Of a stretch of DNA of 43,222 bases, positions 1 through 11,184 are shown piece by piece (position 1 is the first letter of the stretch; each line of letters starts with the position of its first letter). Location of the stretch: the NCBI GenBank assembly GCA_028290465.1, contig JAQGJU010000075.1, positions 1-43,222 of the forward strand, read 5' to 3'. The notes below the pieces were generated by a model. The model saw only the letters and a program-made list of their open reading frames with translations, ran no database searches and had not been told where the DNA came from. Source of the DNA: Xanthobacteraceae bacterium. GTDB taxonomy: Bacteria > Pseudomonadota > Alphaproteobacteria > Rhizobiales > Xanthobacteraceae. The position numbers and the translations under genes were made by a program.

Positions 1-236
<236 letters not shown>

Positions 237-315
237 CCGGAGAGATCCGCCATGCGAAGGGGGAGTACAATCGCACCGGAACGCCGCGCTAAGGGACGGA
301 CCGCCGCACGGTCGT

Positions 316-330
316 GAACATAGGAAGAAC
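316..330 (-). promoter_or_regulatory. LexA (SOS) box of uvrA
   Basis: The plus strand reads GAAC, seven bases (ATAGGAA), GAAC; in the direction of uvrA this is GTTC-N7-GTTC. That is exactly the direct-repeat operator known for LexA in alphaproteobacteria, unlike the CTGT-N8-ACAG palindrome of enterics. It lies in the 149-bp gap between the TPR-methyltransferase gene and uvrA, about 80 bp before the uvrA start codon. Confidence 0.85.
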
Positions 331-385
331 GAGGAGGTTTCGCCACCCCCAAAATCGGCAAAGCTGTTGATCGTTGGCGGAAGGC

Positions 386-2884
386 TTAGTTGGCCTGTTC
401 GGCCACGCCTTTCTGGACCCAGAACGAATACATGCCGAGGAACGTCGATGGATTGGCCTGCTCGAAGGCGTGCCAATGGTCGAGGTTACTCATCGCCGCG
501 TCTGCCGGAAACTGCCTAGCATAGAGATGACGGATCGGTTGCTGCACCTCGAAGCCAATGAATTCCAAGTCGTTGGCGGCCAGAAAGGCCTTAATCCGCG
601 GTATGGTGAAACGGTGTTCCTGGACGTGGAACAGCAGGTCGCGGCATTCGCTGAGCGTGTAGAAATCGTTCATCGCCGAGAGCGCGCCCACCAGGGCGGG
701 GTCGGGATGGACGAGAAACTCCTGACGAAACCGCCGGATCTCGCTGGCCGATCGTCCATAGCCCTGGCGAGCGATCAGCTTCTGGACGGCGACGATCTGC
801 TGGCGCGCCAGTTCGCTATACAGCGCAATCCGCATGAAACCATTGGGCCGAAGTAACGGAACGAGTACGCGCCATCCGGCGTCGGGATCGCCAAGATGGT
901 GGAGGACGCCGCAAGATTCGATGATGTCGAACTGACGCCCGAGCGTGCCAAGCTGCATGATGTCGGCCTGACCGAACTCGATATTGCCCAAGCCGCGCTC
1001 CATCGCCTTGCGCTTGGCATAACTTAAGCTCGCGAGACTGAGGTCAATCGCCAAGACCTGGCTACCCTCGAATATCTGGGCGAGGTCGAGCAATTGTTGG
1101 CCGGTGCCGCATCCAGCGTTCAGCAGATCGATCGTTCCGGCCTTGCTAAGGCTCCTGAACTTGGCCAACGGAAAAAGCTCGCGCAGGAACAAGTCGGGCC
1201 TTTGCGACACGCTGGCGACTGGAGCCTTGACCCAGCGCGGGTATGGATTCTCCTCATATTGATCGCGAACCACCTTCGACACCTCGTTCTCGATCGGGGT
1301 CAAGGGCGGGATTGTGTTGCGCAGCCGAATCTCTTCCAGCGGCTCGCGCACTTGTTGAGTCAGCAGCGCGTCGACAGCGGTCGGCCATGTCAGGCTGAGC
1401 AGCCTTTCGCAATGAGGCAGCGTATGCAGTGACCCATAGCAGGCCAATGCCAGCAACCAATCGGCCGGAATTCGCTCGCCGGCGCGCAATGCTTCGTGCA
1501 GCGCCAAGCGAAGCCGACCGACCTCAGCCAACTCCTCGTCGGTCAACGCGTACGCATACTCGGTAATAAAACACTGGCGGGCCAATGAGGCATGGAACGC
1601 GACGGTATTCTCGTCGGGCGCGGCGTCCGTGGACGCAACCGTCGCGGCATCCAGCAGGCAGCGCCGGACATTGGTCAACAATTGCTCCATCGCGATGTCG
1701 GCGACCAAAGCATTTTCGAGCATGGCGCGCAGCGGGGCATGACCGGACAAGGCGCCGAGGCCGATCGTCCCGTACACTCCATCGGCGTTAAGACGCAACG
1801 GCCAGGACGCCGCCACGCGCGCGATGCAGCCTGCGATGCCGGCATCCGCTTTGACCAGTTTGAGGCCATAGGCCACCAACTTATTGGGCCGGTCCCAGGG
1901 CTCCGATAGAGCGCGAACCAGCAAGTCGGACATTTCGCCGTCATTGTCGACGGTCGGCAGACGCTGCAGGCAAGCGACGAATAGAGTCTTGGCATGTGTG
2001 GTTTCGGCGAGTTTCAGCGCGCGGCGCACGGATCCGAGCGCGAGACCCGGCTCGCCCGAGGCCAGGTACGCGACCGCGAGATAACAATGGCCGGCGACGA
2101 AATCAGGCTTGTATTCAAGGATTTGTTGGTAGTGGGCGATGGCCTCCGCGTATTTGGACTGCGCCATCAGCGCGCTGCAAATATTGGTGTGGCAATTCAG
2201 ATGGTCAGGCGTGATCGCAATGGCGCGCAAATAACACTCGATGGCGGCCTGCGGCTGGCCCTCCTCGAATCGTGCGTTGCCCAGAAAGAAATGCGCGCCG
2301 GCTTGATTTGGATCCAGGTCGATCGCGCGTTCCAATGAAGCTTTGGCCTCTGCCGGACGCCCCAGCCGCATTTGCAATCCGCCAAGATGGGTATGGGCGG
2401 TCGCATTGCCGGGTTCAAGCATCGCTGCCTGCGTAAAACACGTCAGCGCTTCCGATAGTTGATGTTGCTGTTCCAGCGCATCGCCGAGGATGACGTATGC
2501 ATCGACGCCATCGGCTTTGAGCGCAACGGCGCGACGGGCATGAACGATGGCCTGATCCCATTGCCCCAAGCCATGAAAGGCAACCGCAATATTGCGGTGG
2601 TAATCCGGCGCGGCGTCGTTCAACGCGATGGCACGGCGGAACAGATCAACGGCCAGTTCGTTGCGGCCCGCTTTGATCGCGATCGCACCCAGGTTTTGCA
2701 GGCTTTTGTCGTGGGGGGGGTCTAGGGCGAGGACTTGCCGGTAGCTACCAGCCGCCTCGTTCAACTGTCCGGCGTGGTGCAGGCGCAATGCCGCGGCGAA
2801 CAGCTTGTCGACAGCCGCCGGTGTACCGGGCTCGTCATGCGTACGCTCCTGGCTTAGGGCCGCGCGTCGATCTTTTCGATTCAT
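386..2884 (-). CDS. Tetratricopeptide-repeat protein with C-terminal SAM-dependent methyltransferase domain
   Basis: An 832-residue two-part protein. Residues of roughly 25-300 hold seven or eight TPR units (recurring patterns such as [21 protein letters not shown]), a helical protein-binding scaffold. A middle region without recognised domain follows. Near residue 545 is [10 protein letters not shown], a motif I associate with TPR-methyltransferase proteins of this group, and from about residue 585 a class I methyltransferase fold with the SAM loop [15 protein letters not shown], acidic AIDLS, and [12 protein letters not shown]. The substrate cannot be read from the sequence. The start [10 protein letters not shown] at 2884 is preferred to an upstream GTG/ATG because GAGGTGA sits seven bases before it. 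The gene is alone between uvrA and an outer membrane protein gene. Confidence 0.9.
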   Translation of the reverse strand: MNRKDRRAALSQERTHDEPGTPAAVDKLFAAALRLHHAGQLNEAAGSYRQVLALDPPHDKSLQNLGAIAIKAGRNELAVDLFRRAIALNDAAPDYHRNIAVAFHGLGQWDQAIVHARRAVALKADGVDAYVILGDALEQQHQLSEALTCFTQAAMLEPGNATAHTHLGGLQMRLGRPAEAKASLERAIDLDPNQAGAHFFLGNARFEEGQPQAAIECYLRAIAITPDHLNCHTNICSALMAQSKYAEAIAHYQQILEYKPDFVAGHCYLAVAYLASGEPGLALGSVRRALKLAETTHAKTLFVACLQRLPTVDNDGEMSDLLVRALSEPWDRPNKLVAYGLKLVKADAGIAGCIARVAASWPLRLNADGVYGTIGLGALSGHAPLRAMLENALVADIAMEQLLTNVRRCLLDAATVASTDAAPDENTVAFHASLARQCFITEYAYALTDEELAEVGRLRLALHEALRAGERIPADWLLALACYGSLHTLPHCERLLSLTWPTAVDALLTQQVREPLEEIRLRNTIPPLTPIENEVSKVVRDQYEENPYPRWVKAPVASVSQRPDLFLRELFPLAKFRSLSKAGTIDLLNAGCGTGQQLLDLAQIFEGSQVLAIDLSLASLSYAKRKAMERGLGNIEFGQADIMQLGTLGRQFDIIESCGVLHHLGDPDAGWRVLVPLLRPNGFMRIALYSELARQQIVAVQKLIARQGYGRSASEIRRFRQEFLVHPDPALVGALSAMNDFYTLSECRDLLFHVQEHRFTIPRIKAFLAANDLEFIGFEVQQPIRHLYARQFPADAAMSNLDHWHAFEQANPSTFLGMYSFWVQKGVAEQAN

Positions 2885-2976
2885 GCGAATCACCTCACGA
2901 GGCGATCCTACAGCGCTTCGCGACATCCAGATGGATAGGAGCGCCCGTAGCAGCCCGAGAGCAGCGGCCCCAAAGC

Positions 2977-3005
2977 AAAAGGGCCGGCTTTGCAGCCGGC
3001 CCTTT
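2977..3005 (-). terminator. Intrinsic terminator of the outer-membrane protein gene
   Basis: GGGCCGGCT and AGCCGGCCC form a perfect 9-bp stem around the loop TTGC (2981-3002), extended by AAA/TTT pairs. Read on the minus strand it is followed by TTTTGCTTT. It lies about 30 bp past the stop codon of the beta-barrel gene. Confidence 0.85.
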
Positions 3006-3036
3006 CACTTAGTCAGTCAACCGATTGAGCGGAAGC

Positions 3037-3717
3037 TCAGTACGCAGCGCCGAAGCGGTAGTTCAGGCCGAGCTTCACGGTGTGGATGTTCAGGTCCACA
3101 TCGGTGCCGAAATACGACTCGGAACCGAGACCGTAGTAAACGTACTCACCCTTGACCGACCACGGACCGGCGAAGGCGTATTCCACGCCAGCGCCGAGGG
3201 TGTAGCCGATGTGGGTGTTGCTCTGCGACGTCGAGGCAGCGAAGCCCGGGAACGCCACGCTGGCGGAGACGTCGTTATGCGCCCAGCCGAGACCACCGGT
3301 CACGTACAGCAGGGTGCGATCCCAGGAGTAGCCGACGCGGCCACGGAAGCTACCGAGGTAGTCGGTTTCGCTTGAGACCGAGCCGGTCACGGCGCCGACC
3401 GTAACGGTGCGGCTATCTTTCATGCTGGCCCAGGCACTGTCGAGTTCAACGCCGAACACCCAGTTGCTGCCCGGAGCCTGCCAGTTGTAGCCGATCTGCG
3501 CGCCGCCGAAGAAGCCGTCCTGGTTCGAATCGCCGAACAGGTTGGTATCGGCCCAGCCGTAGCCGGCATGCGCGCCGATGTAGAAGCCGGTCCAGTTATA
3601 AACCTGCACGTAGGCCGGAGCCTTCGTGACCATGCGGGCCGGGAGATCGGCTGCGAAGGCCGGAGCCACCGACAGCAGAGCCAAAGCGCTTACGCCAGCC
3701 GCCAAGATATTCTTCAT
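3037..3717 (-). CDS. Outer membrane beta-barrel protein of the Omp25/Omp31 (porin_4) type
   Basis: A 226-residue exported protein. It opens with the signal peptide MKNILAAGVSALALLSVAPAFA followed by ADLPAR, then has YNWTGFYIGAHAGYGW, GFFGGAQIGYNWQ, GRVGYSWDRTLLYVTGGLGW, GAGVEYAFAGPWSVKGEYVYYGLG and ends KLGLNYRFGAAY. Alternating aromatic strands and a terminal strand ending in an aromatic residue are the hallmarks of the small eight-stranded barrel proteins that are abundant in rhizobial outer membranes. The ATG at 3717 is chosen over longer in-frame starts because GGAGG lies just upstream and the signal peptide begins there. It has its own terminator and a long upstream region shared with divergent ssb. 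Its physiological role is not apparent. Confidence 0.92.
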   Translation of the reverse strand: MKNILAAGVSALALLSVAPAFAADLPARMVTKAPAYVQVYNWTGFYIGAHAGYGWADTNLFGDSNQDGFFGGAQIGYNWQAPGSNWVFGVELDSAWASMKDSRTVTVGAVTGSVSSETDYLGSFRGRVGYSWDRTLLYVTGGLGWAHNDVSASVAFPGFAASTSQSNTHIGYTLGAGVEYAFAGPWSVKGEYVYYGLGSESYFGTDVDLNIHTVKLGLNYRFGAAY

Positions 3718-4408
3718 TTTTGCCTCCAAGTGTCGAACCCGTGTGATGGGGTCGAGTGCGGGTACGAATTGATCGAGTCGATCCCGGAGGGACCGTCGAG
3801 GCAAATCAGTAGCCAAAAATATCGGCACTGCCTGTAACTTTGGAGCAACGATGGCTGAAATTAGCATCGGAACCCAAGTTCCAATCGCACAAAAAAGCCA
3901 CAAAGTGGCCTGGACAAGCAAAAAATGCTGATTTTTTAAGGGTAACGGTATGTATACTATAAGTTAAGCTGGCAACCTGTGACGTTTGCGCGACACCGTC
4001 TTCACCTGCTTGTGATACCGTTCGTGGCCATTTCACGGCGCCATCCATTGCTTTTGGATCTTCCAACCGAGCTCGCCTTTGCTCACGGTGGAATCGATCC
4101 CTCGGCCGCCCCATGACACCTGACCTGCCCACGATGTCCCAACATGCTTGTGACCGTCGGCGCGCCATGATAGAACAAAAATAGAACATCCGGCAGGCGG
4201 ACGTCGAGTAAGCCGCCTCAAATGCGGCTGCCTGGATTTGTCCGGTGGATAAGGTCGACGGGGCTTGGGACGACTTAGACTTAAGCGACTACTTAAAGCG
4301 GCAGACCTACTTAAAAGACAAACAGCATAGGGCGCCCAGCAAACCGCGTCGGTCATCACGACGCAAAGCATCGGCGCCATTTCAGCCTGGAGCGAGTGGA
4401 GAGCAATC
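3718..4408. other. 690-bp divergent intergenic region between the barrel gene and ssb
   Basis: No convincing gene. It holds the leader of the barrel gene, an AT-rich stretch near 3925-3965 that may carry its promoter, and the SOS box of ssb at 4173-4187. Between 4270 and 4320 the base composition drops and the 9-mer CTACTTAAA occurs twice (4289-4297 and 4307-4315), 18 bp apart. Short open frames here have no ribosome site and no recognisable sequence. Confidence 0.6.
4173..4187 (+). promoter_or_regulatory. LexA (SOS) box upstream of ssb
   Basis: GAAC, seven bases (AAAAATA), GAAC, a perfect match to the alphaproteobacterial LexA operator. It lies about 222 bp before the ssb start, so the ssb transcript would have a leader of up to 200 bases if this operator overlaps the promoter. 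Confidence 0.8.
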
Positions 4409-4900
4409 ATGGCAGGTTCGGTCAACAAGGTCATTCTGATCGGCAATCTCGGTGCCGATCCGGAAATCCGGCGCACCCAGGACGGGCGGCCGATCGCCAA
4501 TCTGCGGATCGCCACCTCGGAAAACTGGCGCGACAAGGCGACCGGCGAGCGCAAGGAAAAGACCGAGTGGCACCGGGTCGTGATCTTCAGCGAAGGCCTG
4601 TGCAAGATCGCCGAGCAGTATTTGAAGAAGGGCGCCAAGGTCTACATCGAGGGTACCCTGCAAACCCGCAAATGGACCGACAAAGACAACATCGAACGCT
4701 ACAGCACCGAAGTGGTGCTGCAGGGGTTCAATTCGGTCCTGACCATGCTGGACGGTCGCACGGGCGCCGCCGGCGGCGGCGAGAGCTACGACAGCGACAA
4801 TTTCGGCTCGTCGGGTCCGTCCGCGGCGCCCCGCGAGCGCAAGCCGGCGATGGCCGGCGGCGGCAAGCGCGACGACATGGACGACGAAATCCCGTTCTGA
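4409..4900 (+). CDS. ssb: Single-stranded DNA-binding protein
   Basis: A 163-residue SSB. The OB fold covers about residues 1-115: it starts [19 protein letters not shown], has [28 protein letters not shown] and [17 protein letters not shown] glycine- and serine-rich linker follows, and the protein ends in the acidic tip DDMDDEIPF that recruits partner proteins in replication and repair. GGAG lies before the ATG. The SOS box at 4173 suggests damage induction together with uvrA. No clear intrinsic terminator follows; a strong hairpin at 4911-4938 is followed by A residues instead of T residues. Confidence 0.98.
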   Translation: MAGSVNKVILIGNLGADPEIRRTQDGRPIANLRIATSENWRDKATGERKEKTEWHRVVIFSEGLCKIAEQYLKKGAKVYIEGTLQTRKWTDKDNIERYSTEVVLQGFNSVLTMLDGRTGAAGGGESYDSDNFGSSGPSAAPRERKPAMAGGGKRDDMDDEIPF

Positions 4901-4910
4901 GGAGCAGGCG

Positions 4911-4938
4911 GCGGCCGTCGGTTCACGCCGATGGCCGC
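4911..4938 (+). other. 11-bp stem-loop just downstream of ssb
   Basis: GCGGCCGTCGG and CCGATGGCCGC pair along 11 positions (one G-U) around the loop TTCACG, ten bases after the ssb stop. The run after the stem is ACGCAAAAAA, so a standard intrinsic terminator is not supported for the plus strand. It could protect the ssb mRNA 3' end. Confidence 0.5.
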
Positions 4939-5192
4939 ACGCAAAAAACAAAGATAATCCAATTAAAACATGTAGATACATAAACACACTTAGAGATTAG
5001 GCCAGGGCATTAACTTTCTACATTTGAGATTAGAAATAAATCGCAACTCATTGAATTAAAATACATTTCTTAAGAATGCCGCCTGATCGAGCGCCGAGGC
5101 AGCAAAAGTGAACATCGGTTTTGCGGAAAGCAATCAAGCTTGCGCAGATTGCGTAAACTTACCTGCGTACGCGTTCTAACTTTTAGAGAGAC

Positions 5193-5235
5193 GCGTTTTC
5201 TTCACGCGAATTTCCACTTCGCGTGAAGAAAACGC
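5193..5235. repeat. Perfect 18-bp inverted repeat with 7-base loop
   Basis: GCGTTTTCTTCACGCGAA at 5193-5210 is the exact reverse complement of 5218-5235; the loop is TTTCCAC. The TCCACTT at its centre also appears in the palindrome at 14238-14286, which suggests a related family of extragenic palindromes. It lies 67 bp upstream of the next gene. Confidence 0.85.
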
Positions 5236-5302
5236 TGTCGGTTGAGCGCCAAGGGAACTTTACCGCTGGCGCCGAGTTCCCCGTTTATTGAATGGGGACA
5301 CC

Positions 5303-5479
5303 ATGCCGATCCTGATCCTGATTTTGCTCATTGTTTTGATCGCTCAGTTCGGCTTTTGGAACACGCTCGGATCGGTGCTGGGCGCGGTCGGGGTGGTGAT
5401 TCTCGTGATCCTGACGCTTGCGGCGCTGGCCGCGCTGGTCGGCATGTACGCCTACCAGCGCATCCGCCAGAAGCTGTGA
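5303..5479 (+). CDS. Small two-helix membrane protein, function unknown
   Basis: A 58-residue hydrophobic protein starting MPILILILLIVLIAQFGFW, with two membrane segments (about residues 2-18 and 24-50) and a short basic end YQRIRQKL. The ATG at 5303 is chosen over a TTG at 5288 because GGGGA lies six bases before it. It ends six bases from the stop of convergent marC. I do not recognise a family; the codon use and the ribosome site support a real gene. Confidence 0.65.
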   Translation: MPILILILLIVLIAQFGFWNTLGSVLGAVGVVILVILTLAALAALVGMYAYQRIRQKL

Positions 5480-5485
5480 TTCCCA

Positions 5486-6112
5486 TCAAGCCGTTAGCAC
5501 CGCCCGAATACCGTCGATCACGTACTGCACGGCGAGCGCCGCCAGCAGCACGCCGAGCAGTCGCGCTAACACGACATTGCCGGTGATGCCGAGCGTGCGC
5601 GCGATGCGGGTCGCCGCGAGGTAGACTGCCAAGCATAGAGCGATCACCGCGACGATCGCGGCGAATAGCAGGCCGAACCGGTCGGGACGCCCGGCGGCCT
5701 GGCCGGCCAGCAGAACGGTCGCCGTAATGGCACCGGGGCCGGCCATCAGCGGAATGGCCAGCGGGAAGGCCGCGACATTGCGGACATGCTCTTCGACCGC
5801 ATCCTCGGCCTGCCGCGATTGCCGCCCGATGCGCACGCCGAACACCATCTCGGACGCGATCGAGAACAGCAGCAGGCCGCCGGCGATGCGGAACGCCGGC
5901 AGGCCGATACCGAGCGTCGCCAGCAACAGCTCGCCGCCGAGCGCCGCCCCGAACAGAATGACCGTTGCGATCGCGCAGGCGCGTACCGCGACCTGACGCC
6001 TGGCGGCGGCCGGCAGGCCATCGGTGACGGCCAGAAACGCCGGCACCAGGCCGAGCGGATCGACCACGATGAACAGCGTGACGAAGGCTGCGACAACGAA
6101 ATCCAGCGCCAT
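5486..6112 (-). CDS. marC: MarC family integral membrane protein
   Basis: A 208-residue protein with six predicted membrane helices. Family signatures seen are FIVVDPLGLVPAFLAVT near the N-terminus and AFPLAIPLMAGPGAITATVLL in the middle. MarC proteins were once linked to multiple antibiotic resistance in Escherichia coli, a link later withdrawn; their substrate is not known. The ATG at 6112 is favoured over longer frames because AGGGGG lies seven bases upstream and the protein then begins MALDFVVAAF, as is usual for the family. It is divergent from gyrA across 186 bp and convergent with the small membrane protein. Confidence 0.9.
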   Translation of the reverse strand: MALDFVVAAFVTLFIVVDPLGLVPAFLAVTDGLPAAARRQVAVRACAIATVILFGAALGGELLLATLGIGLPAFRIAGGLLLFSIASEMVFGVRIGRQSRQAEDAVEEHVRNVAAFPLAIPLMAGPGAITATVLLAGQAAGRPDRFGLLFAAIVAVIALCLAVYLAATRIARTLGITGNVVLARLLGVLLAALAVQYVIDGIRAVLTA

Positions 6113-6298
6113 GGAATGCCCCCTGATTCTCCCTATATAGACGGAAATATCAGAGCCCGGCCGCAGGCTCAGGAACACCTCAATAAGCTATTGATATACA
6201 TAAACAAAAAACCGCGACATGAAGCCGATTAGCGGTGGCTTTGGAAATCTGAATCGGCTACACGTCACCGTTCTGTAACGCTTAGGAAATTTCACGCT

Positions 6299-9049
<2,751 letters not shown>

Positions 9050-9060
9050 ACGCATCTGTG

Positions 9061-9089
9061 TTCGGCGCGCGCGAGGTGAGCGCGCCGAA
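9061..9089 (+). terminator. Possible transcription-end hairpin after gyrA
   Basis: TTCGGCGCGC and GCGCGCCGAA form a perfect 10-bp stem around a 9-base loop, starting 12 bp after the gyrA stop. No T run follows, so termination would be Rho-assisted or the stem may only stabilise the mRNA. Confidence 0.45.
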
Positions 9090-9154
9090 ACGATAGTCGG
9101 CGCGGCGACTTAATACAGTCGGTTAACGTCGAACCTCGTTAGGTCCGATCTGGC

Positions 9155-9412
9155 TCAGTTCAGCCGGTCGGCGGTGACCAGACGGACCGTCTTGGCGCGG
9201 CCGGCGTTCTTCGAGGTGTCGCGCAGGCACCCGGCTTCGATATACGGCCAGGCCTTTTGCGAGCAGGTCGGGCCGGCAACCCGGATGTCGAGCCGGTCGC
9301 CCTTGACCCCGGTCGGGGTGCTGGCGTCGGCCTGCGGGGCAAAGCCCGGCATCATGGCGATGGCGGCTGCGATCAAGGCGGCGGCAGCGATAGCCGCAAT
9401 GGTCTTGAACAT
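9155..9412 (-). CDS. Small secreted protein with a conserved cysteine pair, function unknown
   Basis: An 85-residue exported protein. It starts MFKTIAAIAAAALIAAAIAM, a Sec signal peptide, probably cleaved near ADA-STP at residue 30. The mature part contains DRLDIRVAGPTCSQKAWPYIEAGCLRD, with cysteines at 50 and 62 that could form a disulfide. I recall similar CSQ-WPY-CLRD sequences in other rhizobial genomes, without a function. The ATG at 9412 is preferred over GTG at 9421 because AGGGG lies eight bases before it. It is convergent with gyrA and divergent from coaD. Confidence 0.8.
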   Translation of the reverse strand: MFKTIAAIAAAALIAAAIAMMPGFAPQADASTPTGVKGDRLDIRVAGPTCSQKAWPYIEAGCLRDTSKNAGRAKTVRLVTADRLN

Positions 9413-9577
9413 GACGAACACCCCTGTTTAGCGCCCGAGGCCCTCTCTGGGACCTGCTGCCCCCTTAGTCGTGGGGTCAGCCTGACCGGTTCATCTGGAG
9501 GTTGCGCGTAAGGAAGGGGCGGGAGAGGTGGCGGGCGGCCTTGCGGAAGGCCGGAAAGGCGGGGTAGACCCTGCGCC

Positions 9578-10078
9578 ATGCCGCACATCGGGCTCTATGC
9601 TGGGTCGTTCGACCCCATCACCAACGGTCACATCGACGTGATCCGCCAGGCGGCACGGCTGCTCGACCGGCTTGTGGTCGCGATCGGCGTGCATCCGGGT
9701 AAAACCCCGCTGTTTACCGCCGAGCAGCGTCTGGCGATGCTGGACGAGGTCGCGAGGCCGGTGGCAAAGGCTGCCGGGTGCGATTTCGCCGCCGTGACCT
9801 TCGACGACCTGGCGGTCGCGGCCGCGAAGCGGGCCGGCGCCACGGTGCTGGTGCGGGGCCTGCGCGACGGCACCGATTTCGACTACGAGATGCAACTCGC
9901 CGGCATGAACGGCACCATGGCGGGCGATATCCAGACCGTGTTCCTGCCGGCGTCACCGTCGGTCCGCCCGATCACCGCCACTTTGGTGCGTCAGATCGCC
10001 GGCATGGGCGGCGACGTATCGGCCTTCGTGCCGGCCGCCATCGCGGCCCACCTGAAACAGAAATTTGCTAGAGCATGA
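9578..10078 (+). CDS. coaD: Phosphopantetheine adenylyltransferase
   Basis: A 166-residue enzyme that transfers AMP from ATP to 4'-phosphopantetheine, the fourth step of coenzyme A synthesis. It has the nucleotidyltransferase start [18 protein letters not shown] with the catalytic His18, then [17 protein letters not shown]. The ATP loop that is WSFISSS in E. coli reads VRPITAT here, which I believe is a lineage variant. No strong ribosome site is seen. The last residue and the stop codon are supplied by the palindromic repeat at 10071-10119. Confidence 0.97.
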   Translation: MPHIGLYAGSFDPITNGHIDVIRQAARLLDRLVVAIGVHPGKTPLFTAEQRLAMLDEVARPVAKAAGCDFAAVTFDDLAVAAAKRAGATVLVRGLRDGTDFDYEMQLAGMNGTMAGDIQTVFLPASPSVRPITATLVRQIAGMGGDVSAFVPAAIAAHLKQKFARA

Positions 10079-10119
10079 TCCCGAAAAATGGGAACCGGTT
10101 TTCGGACAAGATCATGCTC
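10071..10119 (-). repeat. 49-bp extragenic palindrome, copy 1, overlapping the coaD stop
   Basis: Outer arms GAGCATGATC (10071-10080) and GATCATGCTC (10110-10119) enclose inner arms CCGAAAA and TTTTCGG. The TGA inside the left arm is the coaD stop codon. The element at 14238-14286 is the same family, same length, opposite orientation. Both are flanked by CTA before GAGCATGATC on the gene side. Confidence 0.9.
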
Positions 10120-10146
10120 CACTCTAAATTATCCCGGGAGACTTCG

Positions 10147-10719
10147 ATGATCCGCATGCTCGCCGTCGTGGCCGCGCTCGCCTGCGCGGCGCCCGCCTTC
10201 GCTCAACAGCCGGCGGCTCCCGCCGCCAAGCCGGCGGCGCGGCCCGCCGGAACAGATCCGCAGAACACCATCCTGATCGACACCAGCAAGGGCCGCATCG
10301 TGGTCAAGCTGCGCCCGGATCTCGCGCCGAAGCATGCCGAACGCATCAAGCTGCTGGCCCGCGAACAGTATTACGACAATGTGCCGTTCCACCGGGTGAT
10401 CCCGGGCTTCATGGCGCAGACCGGCGACGGCCAGAACCAGAACGGCACCGGCGGCTCGAAGTATCCGGAGTTGAAGGCCGAGTTCACCAACACGCCGTTC
10501 AAGCGCGGCGTGCTCGGCATGGCACGCGCCCAGAGCAACGACTCGGCCAACAGCCAGTTCTTCATCATGTTCGCCGAGGGCTCGTTCCTGAACGGCAAAT
10601 ACACCGTGATCGGCGAAGTCGTCACCGGCATGGACGTCGTCGACAAGCTCAATCAGGGTGAGCCGCCGGCCAACCCGGACAAGATGGTCAAGGTCCAGGT
10701 CGCGGCCGACGCCAAGTAA
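10147..10719 (+). CDS. Periplasmic peptidyl-prolyl cis-trans isomerase, cyclophilin type
   Basis: A 190-residue cyclophilin with a signal peptide (MIRMLAVVAALACAAPAFA, then QQPAAPAAK, a proline/alanine linker). The catalytic domain has VPFHRVIPGFMAQTGD, GTGGSKYPELKAEF, GMARAQSNDSANSQFFIMF and FLNGKYTVIGEVVTGMDVV, with the arginine of FHRV, FMAQ and SQFF all present. It would speed proline isomerisation during folding in the periplasm. The ATG at 10147 has GGGAG upstream and begins the signal peptide; longer in-frame starts lie within the palindrome. It is first of three tightly spaced genes. Confidence 0.94.
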   Translation: MIRMLAVVAALACAAPAFAQQPAAPAAKPAARPAGTDPQNTILIDTSKGRIVVKLRPDLAPKHAERIKLLAREQYYDNVPFHRVIPGFMAQTGDGQNQNGTGGSKYPELKAEFTNTPFKRGVLGMARAQSNDSANSQFFIMFAEGSFLNGKYTVIGEVVTGMDVVDKLNQGEPPANPDKMVKVQVAADAK

Positions 10720-10745
10720 CGAGCCACCACATAAGAGCAACCATC

Positions 10746-11180
10746 ATGCGGTGCCGCGCCGCGTTCATCGGTTTCATCGCGCTGGTCGCCGCCGGCATCG
10801 CCAGTTCGTTACCGGCCGGAGCCCAGGAGACGCTGGACGTTCGACCGGGGCAATCGCCGAAGAAAATCCTGAACACGCTCGTCGACATTTACGAGGCGGT
10901 CCACGGCTGTTGGGAATTTCCGCCGATCAACGAAGTTCAGTCCGGGATGGACGTGACCATCTTCTTGAGCTTCAAGCGCAACGGCGAAATCTTTGGTGCT
11001 CGTCTGACGTATCAGACCAAGAACGTTTCACCGCGGGAACGCGATCTCTACTACCAAGCTTTGGCCGACATGATGCGCCGTTGCTCGCCGCTGCCTTTCA
11101 CCGACGGACTCGGTAACGCTGTTGCCGGACGGCCGTTTCCTTTCCACTTCCCCGATAACCGAAAACTAAAAAAGGTATAA
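10746..11180 (+). CDS. Exported protein resembling a TonB/TolA C-terminal domain
   Basis: A 144-residue protein with a signal peptide ending near residue 27 (SLPAGA-QE). The mature part has HGCWEFPP, then MDVTIFLSFKRNGEIFGARLTYQ and YYQALADMMRRCSPLPF. This pattern of a CW-PP start, a strand pair with RNG or RDG, and a helix followed by RRC-P-PF is that of the TonB/TolA C-terminal fold. C55 and C113 are placed to form a disulfide. It has no transmembrane anchor of the TonB kind. It lies 26 bp after the periplasmic cyclophilin and 4 bp before the cytoplasmic one, so the three are probably co-transcribed. The family call is by pattern only. Confidence 0.75.
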   Translation: MRCRAAFIGFIALVAAGIASSLPAGAQETLDVRPGQSPKKILNTLVDIYEAVHGCWEFPPINEVQSGMDVTIFLSFKRNGEIFGARLTYQTKNVSPRERDLYYQALADMMRRCSPLPFTDGLGNAVAGRPFPFHFPDNRKLKKV

Positions 11181-11184
11181 AACC

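Larger units (their letters stand above)
4901..5302. other. 402-bp intergenic region with AT-rich core
   Basis: Between ssb and the small membrane protein. It contains the stem-loop at 4911-4938, a clearly AT-rich stretch at about 4945-5070 unlike the surrounding DNA, and the perfect 18-bp inverted repeat at 5193-5235. I see no open frame with a ribosome site and no recognisable RNA gene. Confidence 0.6.

Noticed and set aside
4245-4439. 64-codon GTG frame overlapping the ssb start
   Set aside because: No ribosome site; its second half is an out-of-frame reading of the ssb leader and start.
4033-4638. 201-codon minus-strand frame across the ssb upstream region
   Set aside because: It overlaps the SOS box and ssb, has no recognisable sequence and no ribosome site.
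9578-10078. CoaD loop VRPITAT in place of WSFISSS as possible loss of function
   Set aside because: Other active-site motifs are intact, and I recall the same loop in related rhizobial CoaD proteins, so it is probably a lineage variant.
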